Assembly: GCA_038230335.1 (NCBI GenBank)
Contig: JBBRNL010000005.1
Span: 124,001-188,000, forward strand
Length of the DNA: 64,000 nucleotides
DNA from: JBBRDU01 sp038230335
GTDB taxonomy: Bacteria > Verrucomicrobiota > Verrucomicrobiia > Chthoniobacterales > UBA10450
Reading direction: 5' to 3'
A program made the position numbers and the translations under genes. Within the stretch, counting starts at the first letter, position 1; every line of letters starts with the position of its first letter. The notes under the pieces were generated by a model that saw only the letters and a program-made list of their open reading frames with translations, was not told where the DNA came from and did no database searches. Below, piece after piece: positions 33,089-42,196 of this stretch.

Positions 33089-34018
33089 TTATGGCACCGT
33101 CAAGCGAGTGCCGCGCGTCAGTTCGGTCGCGCTCATCCGCCGTTTTCCTTCCAGCTGAACTTCCTGCAGAGACAAAGAGCGATCAGCCGCTGCCATGATG
33201 AATCCGCGCTCATCGGCGTAGACGATTTCTCCCGGAGGCGCCTTGTGGTCGACCACCGTCGCAGAATGTATTTTCAGGCTCCGTGATTTGCCGGAAGCGT
33301 CCGTCACCGTGGTAAAGGCACCGGGCCAAGGATTGAACGCACGAATTTTTCGCTCGATCGCGTCAGCCGATTCGGTCCAATCAATTCGACCTGTTTCGCG
33401 ACTGAGCTTGGGCGCGAAGGTGGCCCGAGCGTTTTCTTGGGGAACGCGTGGCGCGTTTCCGTGAGCGATCAATGGGAGCGCTTCGAGTAAGGAGCTCGGG
33501 GCCAGGTCGCCCAGCCGGTCGTGCAAAGATCCGCCGGTATCGGACGGCGCTATGGCAATCTTGTGCTGCAGGAGAATGTCCCCGGTATCGAGACCGGCAG
33601 CCATGTACATGACCGTGATGCCTGTTTCCGCATCGCCGGCGGCGATCGACGCTTGGATGGGACCGGCGCCGCGCCAGCGAGGCAGGAGCGACGCGTGCAG
33701 ATTCAAGCAGGTCAGGCGTGGAATTTCGAGCACGGCCGGTGGCAAGATTTGGCCGTAGGCCATCACTACGATGGCGTCCGGTTTCAAGTCTTGGAGCTGC
33801 GCAACCGCCTCGTCGGCCTTGATCTTGGCCGGTTGCAGCACGGGCACCCCGCTTGCGCTGAAAGCCGCCTTGATCGGAGGCGGCGTGATTTTCTGGTCTC
33901 GACCGACCGGCTTGTCGGGCTGAGTGACGATGGCAATGAGTTCGTAGTCACTGGATTCCTGAATGGCGCGCAACGCTGGCACGCCGATCTCCCCCGTGCC
34001 GATAAATATGATGCGCAT
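33089..34018 (-). CDS. fmt: Methionyl-tRNA formyltransferase
   Basis: 309 residues. Transfers formyl from 10-formyl-THF to Met-tRNA for initiation. The formyl-THF binding signature LNLHASLLPRWRGAGPIQASI includes the catalytic Asn/His, and GITVMYMAAGLDTGDIL carries the active-site Asp. The C-terminal OB-like domain (NPWPGAFTTV, ELTRGTRLTV) is complete. Part of the adk-to-frr run; 75 bases separate it from pyrH. Confidence 0.96.
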   Translation of the reverse strand: MRIIFIGTGEIGVPALRAIQESSDYELIAIVTQPDKPVGRDQKITPPPIKAAFSASGVPVLQPAKIKADEAVAQLQDLKPDAIVVMAYGQILPPAVLEIPRLTCLNLHASLLPRWRGAGPIQASIAAGDAETGITVMYMAAGLDTGDILLQHKIAIAPSDTGGSLHDRLGDLAPSSLLEALPLIAHGNAPRVPQENARATFAPKLSRETGRIDWTESADAIERKIRAFNPWPGAFTTVTDASGKSRSLKIHSATVVDHKAPPGEIVYADERGFIMAAADRSLSLQEVQLEGKRRMSATELTRGTRLTVP

Positions 34019-34024
34019 TCTGCG

Positions 34025-34270
34025 CTAGGGCAGCCGCGGTTTCAGCGGATTTTGGCGTGAACGCCTCGGGGCCATGGCTCGTGCCGTCAGTTTCTCGCCC
34101 GCCGTGACTTCGCGCTGACCCACGGATGAGGCACAGCCCGTGCAAAGATAATCGAAGATTTCCTTGTCCGGCAGGACTAGGAGCAGGCGCTCGCGCACTG
34201 GCATGGCCGCCTTGCACTTCTGGCAATAGAGACTCGAGGCGGTGAAATTTTCAAACTGTTGCTGGCTCAT
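34025..34270 (-). CDS. Small zinc-ribbon protein
   Basis: 81 residues from ATG at 34270, overlapping the end of adk by 20 bases. Two CxxC pairs, SLYCQKCKAAM and YLCTGCASS, about 28 residues apart, make a zinc-ribbon or rubredoxin-like knuckle; a basic Arg/Lys-rich tail follows (RAMAPRRSRQNPLKP). Function unknown. The tight packing between adk and fmt (six bases to fmt) suggests a translation- or RNA-related partner. Confidence 0.8.
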   Translation of the reverse strand: MSQQQFENFTASSLYCQKCKAAMPVRERLLLVLPDKEIFDYLCTGCASSVGQREVTAGEKLTARAMAPRRSRQNPLKPRLP

Positions 34271-34859
34271 GCTGCCCATCCACGCCATTCACGCTGGCCA
34301 GGATATCGAATAAAACCTTGGCTGGCGGCTGAGTAGCGTCAACCACACATACGCGATCCTTCGGATAGTGTGTGAGGACCGGCTTCGATTCGTCTTCGTA
34401 AATGGCCAGGCGTCGCTGGATCACTTCTTCATTGGCATCGTCGAGCCGGTTATCTTTCAAAGCGCGTTTCTTCAGGCGGGAGAAGAGCGTTTCGCGGTTC
34501 GGGCAGGAAAGGTGGAAAACTTTTTGGACCTCGATCAGGTCATCCATGATTTTGGCCTGGCTGGCATTTCGTGGAATGCCGTCAAGAACGAGGGTATCGA
34601 TATCCGGCTTGAACTGGTGTCCGTCGACGGCGGCGTCGATCGCTTCTTTCCAGAGTTCGACTGTCACTTCATCGGGAACGAGCTGGCCCTTGCTGGAGTA
34701 TTCCAGAAAGGCCTTTCCCACGGTGCTGCGAGTATCGATTGACCGAAAAACGTCGCCGCAGGGGCAGTGATAAAATCGAGGGATACTGCCGAGAGTCTTG
34801 CCCTGGGTGCCTTTGCCACTGCCGGGCGCACCGAAAAGGAGGTAGGTCTTATATTTCAT
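34251..34859 (-). CDS. adk: Adenylate kinase, short-LID form
   Basis: 202 residues from ATG at 34859 (MKYKTYLLFGAPGSGKGTQG). Interconverts ATP + AMP and 2 ADP. The P-loop is GAPGSGKGTQ; CGDVFR, LDGIPRNASQAKIMDDL and RRLAIYEDESKPVL are conserved. The LID is short and has no zinc cysteines (KKRALKDNRLDDANEEV). Linked to ribosomal genes upstream and fmt downstream. Confidence 0.93.
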   Translation of the reverse strand: MKYKTYLLFGAPGSGKGTQGKTLGSIPRFYHCPCGDVFRSIDTRSTVGKAFLEYSSKGQLVPDEVTVELWKEAIDAAVDGHQFKPDIDTLVLDGIPRNASQAKIMDDLIEVQKVFHLSCPNRETLFSRLKKRALKDNRLDDANEEVIQRRLAIYEDESKPVLTHYPKDRVCVVDATQPPAKVLFDILASVNGVDGQHEPATV

Positions 34860-34941
34860 GGGCGAAGGTTGTTTATACCGCAACCGCGATTGCGTTCACA
34901 ACCGCTGAAATCGAGCCGTCTCTTAAAGACCGTCGGGGAGA

Positions 34942-35199
34942 CTACTTGGAAGCGGTCACCGAATCGACATTCACGCGACGACCGGCGCGATCGAAACGAA
35001 CGTTGCCATCCACGAGTGCGAAGATGGTGTAGTCCCGTCCTAATCCGACGTTCTTACCGGGCAGGAATTTGGTGCCTCGTTGCCTGATAATGATGTTGCC
35101 AGCCACGACCAATTCGCTGCCGAATTTCTTCACGCCGAGTCGCTTGCTGACGCTGTCGCGTCCGTTCTTAACGCTGCCTTGTCCTTTTTTATGAGCCAT
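34942..35199 (-). CDS. rpmA: 50S ribosomal protein L27
   Basis: 85 residues beginning MAHKKGQGSVKNGRDS, with GKNVGLGRDYTIFALVDG conserved. Binds near the peptidyl-transferase centre. Follows rplU by 21 bases. The obg gene that often follows is absent; adk comes next. Confidence 0.98.
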   Translation of the reverse strand: MAHKKGQGSVKNGRDSVSKRLGVKKFGSELVVAGNIIIRQRGTKFLPGKNVGLGRDYTIFALVDGNVRFDRAGRRVNVDSVTASK

Positions 35200-35220
35200 G
35201 GTGCTAGAGAGTTGAGACAG

Positions 35221-35571
35221 TTATTCCGCGGTCTTTTTGGCCGCTTTTTTGGTGCCGCCTACGGAGATGCTCTTGATCTTGATGCGGGTCAGTTTACGCC
35301 GATGGCCAACGGTGCGGTGATAACCCTTGCGGCGGCGGAACTTGAAGGCGATGACCTTCTTATCCTTGCGTTGCTCAACCACTTCGCCGGTCACTTTCGC
35401 GCCCGAAATGAGCGGAGTACCGTGGGTAATATCGTCGCCATCCGCGTGCATCAAGACGTCGCCGAAAGTTGTCTGTTTGCCGGCTTCGAGATCGAGAAGA
35501 TCCACGTCAATCGTGTCGCCTTCTGCGACACGATATTGCCTGCCACCGGTTTTAATAATTGCGTAAGACAT
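35221..35571 (-). CDS. rplU: 50S ribosomal protein L21
   Basis: 116 residues from ATG at 35571 (MSYAIIKTGGRQYRVAEGD). An upstream extension was rejected because the family starts here. The basic KFRRRKGYHRTVGHRRKLTRIKI block binds 23S rRNA. The C-terminus has a Lys/Ala tail (GGTKKAAKKTAE). First gene of the L21-L27 pair. Confidence 0.97.
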   Translation of the reverse strand: MSYAIIKTGGRQYRVAEGDTIDVDLLDLEAGKQTTFGDVLMHADGDDITHGTPLISGAKVTGEVVEQRKDKKVIAFKFRRRKGYHRTVGHRRKLTRIKIKSISVGGTKKAAKKTAE

Positions 35572-35722
35572 AGGGATGGGAATGCTCCTGGGGAAAAGCC
35601 GCGCAAACTTCCACACGTGCGAGCCTTTGACAAGCTCGAAATACGGAGGGGACGTGGGGACAGGGCGTTTTCGCGGGGCACCGCGGTTCTCTGGGGCAAC
35701 GCCAGATAGCCGGCGATCGAAG

Positions 35723-36391
35723 TCAATCGTCCCTACCTTCGACGAGGAGGACGATTTCGCCCTTCGGCGGATGTGCGTTGTAGTGAGCCAGCAAGTCATT
35801 CGCTGCGCCGTGTCGAAATTCTTCGAACTTTTTAGTCAGTTCGCGCGCCACGCACATCTGCCGTTCCGGCATAATTTCGTGGGCTGCCGTCAGAGTTTTG
35901 ATCAACCGGTGAGGGGACTCGAAGAAAACGGAAGTCTCCTCTCGCGCTGCCGCCGCCCGCAAATCGCGCTCCCGGCCGCCGCTTTTCGGCGGGAGGAACC
36001 CGCCGAAGAAGAACTTTTCAGTGGAGAACCCGGAGCCGACCAGGGCCGTGAGGACTGCCGACGGTCCCGGCAGAATGGTGAACGGTAAATTGCGTTTGAT
36101 GCATTCGCGGATGAGTCGCAGTCCAGGGTCCGAGATTCCCGGCATGCCGGCGTCCGTGATGAGTGCCACCGTTTCGCCAGCGGCCAGCCGCTCGGCCAGT
36201 TGCGCCGTCCGCATTGCTTCATTGTGCTCATGGAAGCTGATAAACGGTTTACTGATTCCACAATGCTTCAGCAAAATCCCAGAATGCCGCGTGTCTTCCG
36301 CGGCGATCAGGTCCGCGCTTTTCAGCGCGTCCAAGGCGCGCAGGGTGATGTCGCCCAGGTTTCCGATTGGCGTGGCGATGACGTAAAGCAT
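35723..36391 (-). CDS. rsmI: 16S rRNA (cytidine1402-2'-O)-methyltransferase
   Basis: 222 residues of the tetrapyrrole-methylase fold: MLYVIATPIGNLGDITLRAL, EDTRHSGILLKHCGI, ALITDAGMPGISDPG (SAM loop), FVGSGF-like LVGSGFSTEKFFFGGFLP and FESPHRL. Shorter than E. coli RsmI (286) because the C-terminal extension is absent. 151 bases upstream of rplU, so it may lead the housekeeping run or stand alone. Confidence 0.94.
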   Translation of the reverse strand: MLYVIATPIGNLGDITLRALDALKSADLIAAEDTRHSGILLKHCGISKPFISFHEHNEAMRTAQLAERLAAGETVALITDAGMPGISDPGLRLIRECIKRNLPFTILPGPSAVLTALVGSGFSTEKFFFGGFLPPKSGGRERDLRAAAAREETSVFFESPHRLIKTLTAAHEIMPERQMCVARELTKKFEEFRHGAANDLLAHYNAHPPKGEIVLLVEGRDD

Positions 36392-36512
36392 GATGCATGA
36401 TGAGACAGGACGGGCGCTGAGGCCAGCTGTCGTTGGACGCAGACAAAAGGCGCCGAGTTGAAGGGCGCTGGATGTGACATGTTGATGGAACAGTCCAAGC
36501 TGTAGAAAAGTT

Positions 36513-36824
36513 ATGAAACCGGAGATGCGGATGGAATCGGCTCGCAGCTGGCGCGGCCGGGAAGAGCGCAGCGTGAGCGATCTTCGTTTTCCGTCGCCGG
36601 AATGTTGCCTGCAGTCAGGTTTTGATTTTTCGCGCGGATATTCCTCGCCATTTGACGACGGGAATCGCCGGTTTTACAACCTGCGTCGCCAGTATCTCAC
36701 GGCGTCAGCTCACGAACAGAAATGCGAACTGTTCGTTCTCACTCTGATTGTGCTGGCCTGCGCATGGCCGATCATTTCCATGGTTGTGGCGGTAGTGCGG
36801 CTTTACAGCCGACAACATCTGTAG
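36513..36824 (+). CDS. Hypothetical protein with one C-terminal membrane helix
   Basis: 103 residues. The first 70 are polar and Arg/Ser-rich; the C-terminus carries one clear membrane helix (ELFVLTLIVLACAWPIISMVVAVVRLY). It resembles a small tail-anchored or membrane-tethered protein. No family recognised. The stop is 17 bases before the convergent putA stop. The N-terminus could start later, at the Met at residue 5 or 7. Confidence 0.45.
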   Translation: MKPEMRMESARSWRGREERSVSDLRFPSPECCLQSGFDFSRGYSSPFDDGNRRFYNLRRQYLTASAHEQKCELFVLTLIVLACAWPIISMVVAVVRLYSRQHL

Positions 36825-36840
36825 GGGCCGCTCCGAGTCG

Positions 36841-39800
36841 TTAGGTCGGCGGGAGGAACTCGTCGCGGTAGGGCGCTGTCTGTTCCGGCGCGAAACCATG
36901 GCGCATGATGTTTTCGGTGACGACGCGCGGGACGATGAATTGGAGAAGATAATCTTCGCCACCCGCCTTTGTGCCGCCGCCCGACATCTTAAATCCGCCG
37001 AAAGGATGCCGTCCAACGACGGCGCCGGTGCAGGAGCGGTTAATGTAAACATTGCCGGCCACGAGCTCGGCTTTCGCTCGTTCAATGTTGGCGGGACTGC
37101 GCGAGAAAAAGCCGGCGGTCAAGGCGAACTCCGTGTTGTTCGCGATGCTGATCGCGTCATCCAGATCGCGCGCCTTCATCACGCTCAGAACCGGGCCAAA
37201 GATTTCTTCGCGCGCGATGCGCATGTCCGGCGTGACGTTGGCGAAAATGGTGGGCGGAATGAAGAAGCCCTTGTCCGGCACATTCCCTTTTTGATAGGCG
37301 AGCATAGCTTCGCCCTTCCCGACTTCTATATAATCCTGGATACGTCTATAAGCGGTCTCATCAATCACTGGTCCGACCGTGATGCCCGCTTCTTCCGGGT
37401 TGCCCATGCGCAGACTGGCGGCGGCGGAGAGCAGACGATCCATGACGCGGCCATAGTTTTCCTCGAGCACAATCAGGCGGGACAGGGCGGAACACTTCTG
37501 CCCCTGGTAGCCGAAAGCGGAATAGACACAATCGACGATCGCTTCATCGAGATCCGCGTCGGAATCGATAATGACGGCGTTCTTTCCGCCCATTTCGCAT
37601 ACTACGCGTTTCAGCTCACGCTGCCCGGGCCGGGTCTTTCCAGCACTTTCCCAGATGCGCAATCCCACTTCGCGCGAGCCGGTGAAGGCGATAACATCCA
37701 CATCCTTGTGGTCGACCAGGTGCGCACCCATGACCGAACCCTTGCCCGGCAGAAAATTGAGGACGCCGTGCGGCAGCCCGGCCTGCTCAAACATTTCCAT
37801 GAGCATGGCGCCGCAGACGGCCGATTGTTCAGCTGGCTTCATAATGACGGTATTTCCCGTGACGAGCGCGGCTGAAACCATGCCGCAAAGGATAGCCATG
37901 GGGAAATTCCATGGAGCGATGACGAGGGCGACGCCGCGCGGCCAGTAATGCACATAACTTTCTTCGCCCAGCACATGCTGGGTCAGGTGCGGCCGGCCAT
38001 TTCGCCGCATTTGATGCGCGTAAAAGAGACAAAAATCGATCGCCTCGCGAATATCGCCATCCGCTTCCGCCCACGGCTTGCCGACCTCATAAACTTCGAG
38101 GGCACAAAGCTCGTAACGACGCTGGTCCATAATCGCTGCGACCCGTTCCAGTAACCGCGCGCGTTCCTCGAATGGCGTGAAGCTCCACTTGTGAAATGCT
38201 TCCCGCGCGGCCATGACGGCGCGTTCTGCTTCCGCGATGCCAGCTTCCGCAACGTGTCCGACCACCTCGTCCGGCATGGTCGGGTTAAGTGACGCGATCG
38301 TGTTGTTCGTCCAGACTTTGTCGCCATCGATGACGAGCGGATATTTCTGTCCCAACCGGGCGCGGACTTCACGCAAGGCGGCGCCCATCTTGTCCTGCGA
38401 TTCACGGTGCACGAAATTGATGAGCGACGAATTTTCATAGACGTCGCCGGCCGGAGTCTCGCGCGCGGCTCCGTTTAATTCATCCCTGTGCTCGTAGGAT
38501 CGCAGCGCGGGCCGGGATGGCTTCGCGCCGTTTTGGTTGAGCAACCCGGTCGGGTCGCGCAGCAAAGATTCTTCGGAGGCGTTGTCGGAAAATTTCGCGC
38601 GCAAGAACCCTTCGTTCGAAGTGTTTTCGAGCAAGCGGCGAACCAGGTAGGACATGCCCGGGAGCAACTCACCGACTGGGCAGTATTCGCGCACGCGATA
38701 ACCCATATCAACGAGCGCGCGTTTGATCGGCCCGGCCATTCCGTAAAGCAGTTGGAATTCAAAGCGGCTGCGATCGATGCCGAGTTCCTCGGCGAGCGCC
38801 TGAGCGTGCGCAATGCTGCGCACATTGTGAGAGCCGAAGGCGGCCGTTACGATCGACTCGTTCTCCAGTAAAACGCGACTCAATGCTTCGAAATTTGCGT
38901 CGCTCGCAGCCTTCTGCTCATACACCGGGACACTCCAACCGTTCTGTTTCGATTTGATCCGCTCGTAATCCCAGTAGGCGCCTTTGACCAGCCGCACGGT
39001 GAAGCGGGTGCCGCGGGCGCGGCCCCAGCCGATCAGATCCTGCAAATCCTTCCCGGAATCGCGCAAATATGCCTGCACCACAATACCGGCATGCGGCCAA
39101 TCGAGAAATTCCGGTTCTTGGAACAGAGTTTTGAAAAGCTCAAGCGTGGTGTTTTTGTGCGCGTAGCTCTCCATGTCGAAATTAACAAATGTACCAAGCT
39201 CGCGCGCCCGCCGCAGAAGCGGTCGCAGTCTGGGAGCGAGGTGATCGATCGCATCAGCCGGATCGGCCGGATTCATCTGCGAGTAGAGCGCGGAAATTTT
39301 GACCGACACGTTCACGATCGGGAAAAGCTCGGAATTTTCGCCGATGGAATCACGCCAGCCGCGCGTGTCCCGCGCGAGGCCTTCGAGCAGGTCGAAACAA
39401 CGCGCCGTGTATTCGGTCGCTTCTTTCTCACTCACGACCGCTTCTCCAAGCAGATCGACCGTAAAACCGATGCCCTGCCGGCGCCGTTTGCGCAGCGTTT
39501 TCATGACATCGGGTGGATTTTTTCCGGCGATAAATTGCCGGGCCATCCCCGAGACGTTCCAGCGCAAGACTTTTCCAGTGAACCAGGGCGCGATCCGGGC
39601 CAGCCGGACACCGGTTTGGACAACGGGCGCCAGACCGTTTCGCATATCGGCGAAATATTCTTCCAAATGGCGAACGATCTCTCCGCCCCGACGGAGCGAG
39701 GCGAGGACATCGACAAACCGGAACATTTGCACTTTGAAATGTTCGTCGCGCATGGAGAGCGCCATCATGCGCTGGTAGAATCCGGCCTTGCTGAAGATCG

Positions 39801-39873
39801 ATTCCGGATGGCGATCGACCAGTTCGAAAATGCGTCGGCCGCGCCGTTCCACTTCGGCCTGGAGATCACTCAT
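36841..39873 (-). CDS. putA: Bifunctional proline dehydrogenase / L-glutamate gamma-semialdehyde dehydrogenase
   Basis: 1010 residues. Oxidises proline to glutamate in two steps: an FAD proline dehydrogenase barrel at about 150-470 (FVNFDMESYAHKNTTLELFK, RLVKGAYWDYE, FQLLYGMAGPIKRALVDMGYRVREYCPVGELLPGMSYLVRRL) and an NAD aldehyde dehydrogenase at about 520-1000 (APWNFPMAI, AFTGSREVG, VCEMGGKNAVI, nucleophile Cys794 in GYQGQKCSALSRLIV, EEIFGPVLSV). There is no N-terminal ribbon-helix-helix, so it is a non-DNA-binding PutA. It is a peripheral membrane enzyme feeding quinone. Confidence 0.97.
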   Translation of the reverse strand: MSDLQAEVERRGRRIFELVDRHPESIFSKAGFYQRMMALSMRDEHFKVQMFRFVDVLASLRRGGEIVRHLEEYFADMRNGLAPVVQTGVRLARIAPWFTGKVLRWNVSGMARQFIAGKNPPDVMKTLRKRRRQGIGFTVDLLGEAVVSEKEATEYTARCFDLLEGLARDTRGWRDSIGENSELFPIVNVSVKISALYSQMNPADPADAIDHLAPRLRPLLRRARELGTFVNFDMESYAHKNTTLELFKTLFQEPEFLDWPHAGIVVQAYLRDSGKDLQDLIGWGRARGTRFTVRLVKGAYWDYERIKSKQNGWSVPVYEQKAASDANFEALSRVLLENESIVTAAFGSHNVRSIAHAQALAEELGIDRSRFEFQLLYGMAGPIKRALVDMGYRVREYCPVGELLPGMSYLVRRLLENTSNEGFLRAKFSDNASEESLLRDPTGLLNQNGAKPSRPALRSYEHRDELNGAARETPAGDVYENSSLINFVHRESQDKMGAALREVRARLGQKYPLVIDGDKVWTNNTIASLNPTMPDEVVGHVAEAGIAEAERAVMAAREAFHKWSFTPFEERARLLERVAAIMDQRRYELCALEVYEVGKPWAEADGDIREAIDFCLFYAHQMRRNGRPHLTQHVLGEESYVHYWPRGVALVIAPWNFPMAILCGMVSAALVTGNTVIMKPAEQSAVCGAMLMEMFEQAGLPHGVLNFLPGKGSVMGAHLVDHKDVDVIAFTGSREVGLRIWESAGKTRPGQRELKRVVCEMGGKNAVIIDSDADLDEAIVDCVYSAFGYQGQKCSALSRLIVLEENYGRVMDRLLSAAASLRMGNPEEAGITVGPVIDETAYRRIQDYIEVGKGEAMLAYQKGNVPDKGFFIPPTIFANVTPDMRIAREEIFGPVLSVMKARDLDDAISIANNTEFALTAGFFSRSPANIERAKAELVAGNVYINRSCTGAVVGRHPFGGFKMSGGGTKAGGEDYLLQFIVPRVVTENIMRHGFAPEQTAPYRDEFLPPT

Positions 39874-40074
39874 AAAAGAAAATTACGCCGTCCGTCGACC
39901 TAAGGCAAAGCGGAAGGATGCTGCATCCGACACACCTGCTGCGCAATCGTATTCGTGCGCAACACAGAAGATCGTGATCGAAGCAGGGTCCCGGTGTTGC
40001 TTGTGAAATCCCTGTGCTACACGCCCAACGGCTGGGCCGCATCCGAAGTGATGGTGAGGAGGCTCAACCACCAT

Positions 40075-40191
40075 ATGAAAATCACTGATAAAGCGAACGA
40101 AAAAGGCGCGATGGGATACATACTTTTATGGCTAATCGGAATTCCAATTCCGGTGCTATTTCTGATTTTCCTGCTGCGCGGCTGCTCGTAG
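40075..40191 (+). CDS. Small single-span membrane protein
   Basis: 38 residues: a short charged head (MKITDKANEKGA) and one membrane helix, MGYILLWLIGIPIPVLFLIF, ending LLRGCS. The GYILLWL-GIPIP-LFLIF pattern is one often seen in very small conserved proteins across bacteria. A second in-frame ATG at 40111 would give a 26-residue protein. Just upstream of the threonine aldolase. Confidence 0.55.
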   Translation: MKITDKANEKGAMGYILLWLIGIPIPVLFLIFLLRGCS

Positions 40192-40325
40192 AAATTCGAG
40201 AAGCCAGTCGAGGTAATTTGCCTGGCGGGCTCTGTGGCCCATGGGTCCGGTTCGCCAGGCAAGCTCGTTCTGGGGCCAGCGCTTCGCGTTTGCCCGCAAC
40301 CGGGAAGTCGGTTAGCAAGGTCCGC

Positions 40326-41372
40326 ATGAAGGACCGCTCCGAGCGTTACGATTTTGCCAGCGATAACACCGCCGGAATCTGTCCGGAAGCTTGGCGCGCC
40401 TTACAAGAAGCTAATCGCGACGGTGCTCCGTCCTACGGGTACGACGCGTGGACGAAAAAACTTTGCGATCGGGTCCGCGAAATTTTCGAAACCGATTGTG
40501 ACGTTTACCTTGTTCTTAACGGCACGGCCGCAAACGCGCTGGCCCTAGCCCAACTGTGCCGCTCATTTCATAGCATCGTTTGTCATCAATACGCGCATAT
40601 CCAGACGGATGAGTGCGGCGCTCCGGAATTTTTTACAGGCGGCTCCAAGCTACTGACTGTAGGCGGAGAGAATGCAAAGATCGACCTGGATGAGGTTAAA
40701 GCGATGCTGGCGCGGCCGCGCGACCTGCATTCGCACAAACCGCGCGTAATCAGCATTACCCAATCAACCGAATTCGGCGCGGTCTACACGCGCGGTGAAG
40801 TTGCGGCGGTGTCGCAGTTCGCCCATGCGCACGAGATGCTCGTGCATATGGATGGTGCGCGTTTTGCCAATGCCGTCGTGTCCCTGAGATGCGCGCCGAA
40901 GGAGCTGACATGGCAAGTGGGCGTCGATGTACTCTGTTTTGGGGGCACAAAAAACGGACTGGCCGCGGGAGAATTGGTTGTGTTTTTCCGCAAGAACCTG
41001 GCCGCCGAGTTCGAGTATCGGGCGAAACAGGCCGGGCAACTTGCTTCGAAGATGCGTTTCCTAGCCGCGCCATGGATGGCTCTGCTGCACGAGGATCTTT
41101 GGCTGCGCAATGCGCGACATGCCAATGCCGCGGCCCAACGACTGGCGGATCAGTTGCGAAGCCGTGTCCCTCTCGCCGCCGCTTTTCCGGTAGAGGGGAA
41201 CGCGTTGTTCTTGCAGTTGAGCGATCGGCTGGTGGACGGATTGCACGAACGCGGCTGGGATTTCTATAAATTTATCGAACCCGACATTTACCGCCTGATG
41301 TGCTCGTGGGCGACGAGCGACAAGCGGGTCGATCAGTTTGTGGCCGATGTTGTTGCGTTGCAGCAGCGCTGA
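40326..41372 (+). CDS. Threonine aldolase family PLP enzyme
   Basis: 348 residues from ATG at 40326. Splits L-threonine or allo-threonine into glycine and acetaldehyde; low-specificity type likely. Conserved marks: SDNTAGICPEAW at the start, SYGYDAWTKKL, NGTAANALAL, HMDGARFANA (Asp176 to the PLP ring) and FGGTKNGLAAGE with the PLP lysine Lys209. No membrane segment. Not linked to a clear operon; a lipoprotein gene starts 96 bases after. Confidence 0.92.
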   Translation: MKDRSERYDFASDNTAGICPEAWRALQEANRDGAPSYGYDAWTKKLCDRVREIFETDCDVYLVLNGTAANALALAQLCRSFHSIVCHQYAHIQTDECGAPEFFTGGSKLLTVGGENAKIDLDEVKAMLARPRDLHSHKPRVISITQSTEFGAVYTRGEVAAVSQFAHAHEMLVHMDGARFANAVVSLRCAPKELTWQVGVDVLCFGGTKNGLAAGELVVFFRKNLAAEFEYRAKQAGQLASKMRFLAAPWMALLHEDLWLRNARHANAAAQRLADQLRSRVPLAAAFPVEGNALFLQLSDRLVDGLHERGWDFYKFIEPDIYRLMCSWATSDKRVDQFVADVVALQQR

Positions 41373-41467
41373 CGAATCGCGGCGCGTGTGACGGGACGTC
41401 GCGGCAACTTCATTCCGTCTCAATCCGAAGAGTTGCTTCCATCTGCGAACATCGTATAAACACGCCG

Positions 41468-41989
41468 GTGAAGTTAGTCGCACGCCTCCTTGTCTGCAGC
41501 GCGCTGTTTCTGGCCGGTTGCGGTGTTGCGCATGATGCCGCCGTCGGTTCGTACCGAGTGGTCACGGCGCCGATCCGCCTTTTCCACCACTCCACGGCGG
41601 ATTCCGTTCCACCGGGCACCACCGTAACGACGACGCATACGGAGGTGCGAACATCACGTCGGCCCCACCCCCAGCCGAGTCCAGTCACGGCGCTTTCCCA
41701 GCATCGGACGACACGCTATGTGGCAAGCGCGTTGCCTTCACCGAGCCCTCATGCGAAACCGAAGCAGGCTACGACTGTCGTAGCACCCGCCCCGACACCG
41801 AAAGCAAAGCTTCCGGTGGTGCACGCTGCCGGGCCCGAACAAAGTTTTCCGACGGCCAAACCGGTCCCGGACAAACCCGGTTACGTTTTTAGTCCTTCCG
41901 AGCCGAGCAAATATGTGGACGTGAGTGGGTATGCCCCGGGGAGCAAAGTGAAGGACCCGTATTCGGGTAAAATTTTCCTTGTCCCGTGA
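41468..41989 (+). CDS. Pro/Thr-rich lipoprotein
   Basis: 173 residues from a GTG start that directly precedes a lipoprotein signal (VKLVARLLVCSALFLAGCGV, lipobox LAGC). The rest is low-complexity, rich in Pro, Thr, Ala and His (TTVTTTHTEVRTSRRPHPQPSPV, KPKQATTVVAPAPTPKAK), ending in a more regular stretch YVDVSGYAPGSKVKDPYSGKIFLVP that recurs at C-termini of verrucomicrobial lipoproteins. Outer-surface or membrane-anchored; function unknown. Confidence 0.7.
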   Translation: MKLVARLLVCSALFLAGCGVAHDAAVGSYRVVTAPIRLFHHSTADSVPPGTTVTTTHTEVRTSRRPHPQPSPVTALSQHRTTRYVASALPSPSPHAKPKQATTVVAPAPTPKAKLPVVHAAGPEQSFPTAKPVPDKPGYVFSPSEPSKYVDVSGYAPGSKVKDPYSGKIFLVP

Positions 41990-42196
41990 GATAACCAAAG
42001 ACACGAGCCTGTTTACGTTTATTACGGTAATACAATAGAGCTAGCGTAGATCTTTTCATTTCTCTCGATTGTGTCCAGCCCGCCCCGGAAATTGCCGCCG
42101 CTGCCCTCGTGGTGTTCTCCGACCGGTCCGCGGCCGGATTTCCCGTCGAATCCATTTTTGTCAGGCTCGCGCATAGCATCTGCTTCTAGTAATTAT

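Noticed and set aside
36898..37875. A 325-codon plus-strand frame opposite putA
   Set aside because: Antisense to the aldehyde dehydrogenase half of PutA; no signal, motif or ribosome site.
42021..42031. ATTACGGTAAT upstream of the matrixin gene as a regulatory site
   Set aside because: A five-base arm around one base is expected by chance at this length, and no second copy was found.
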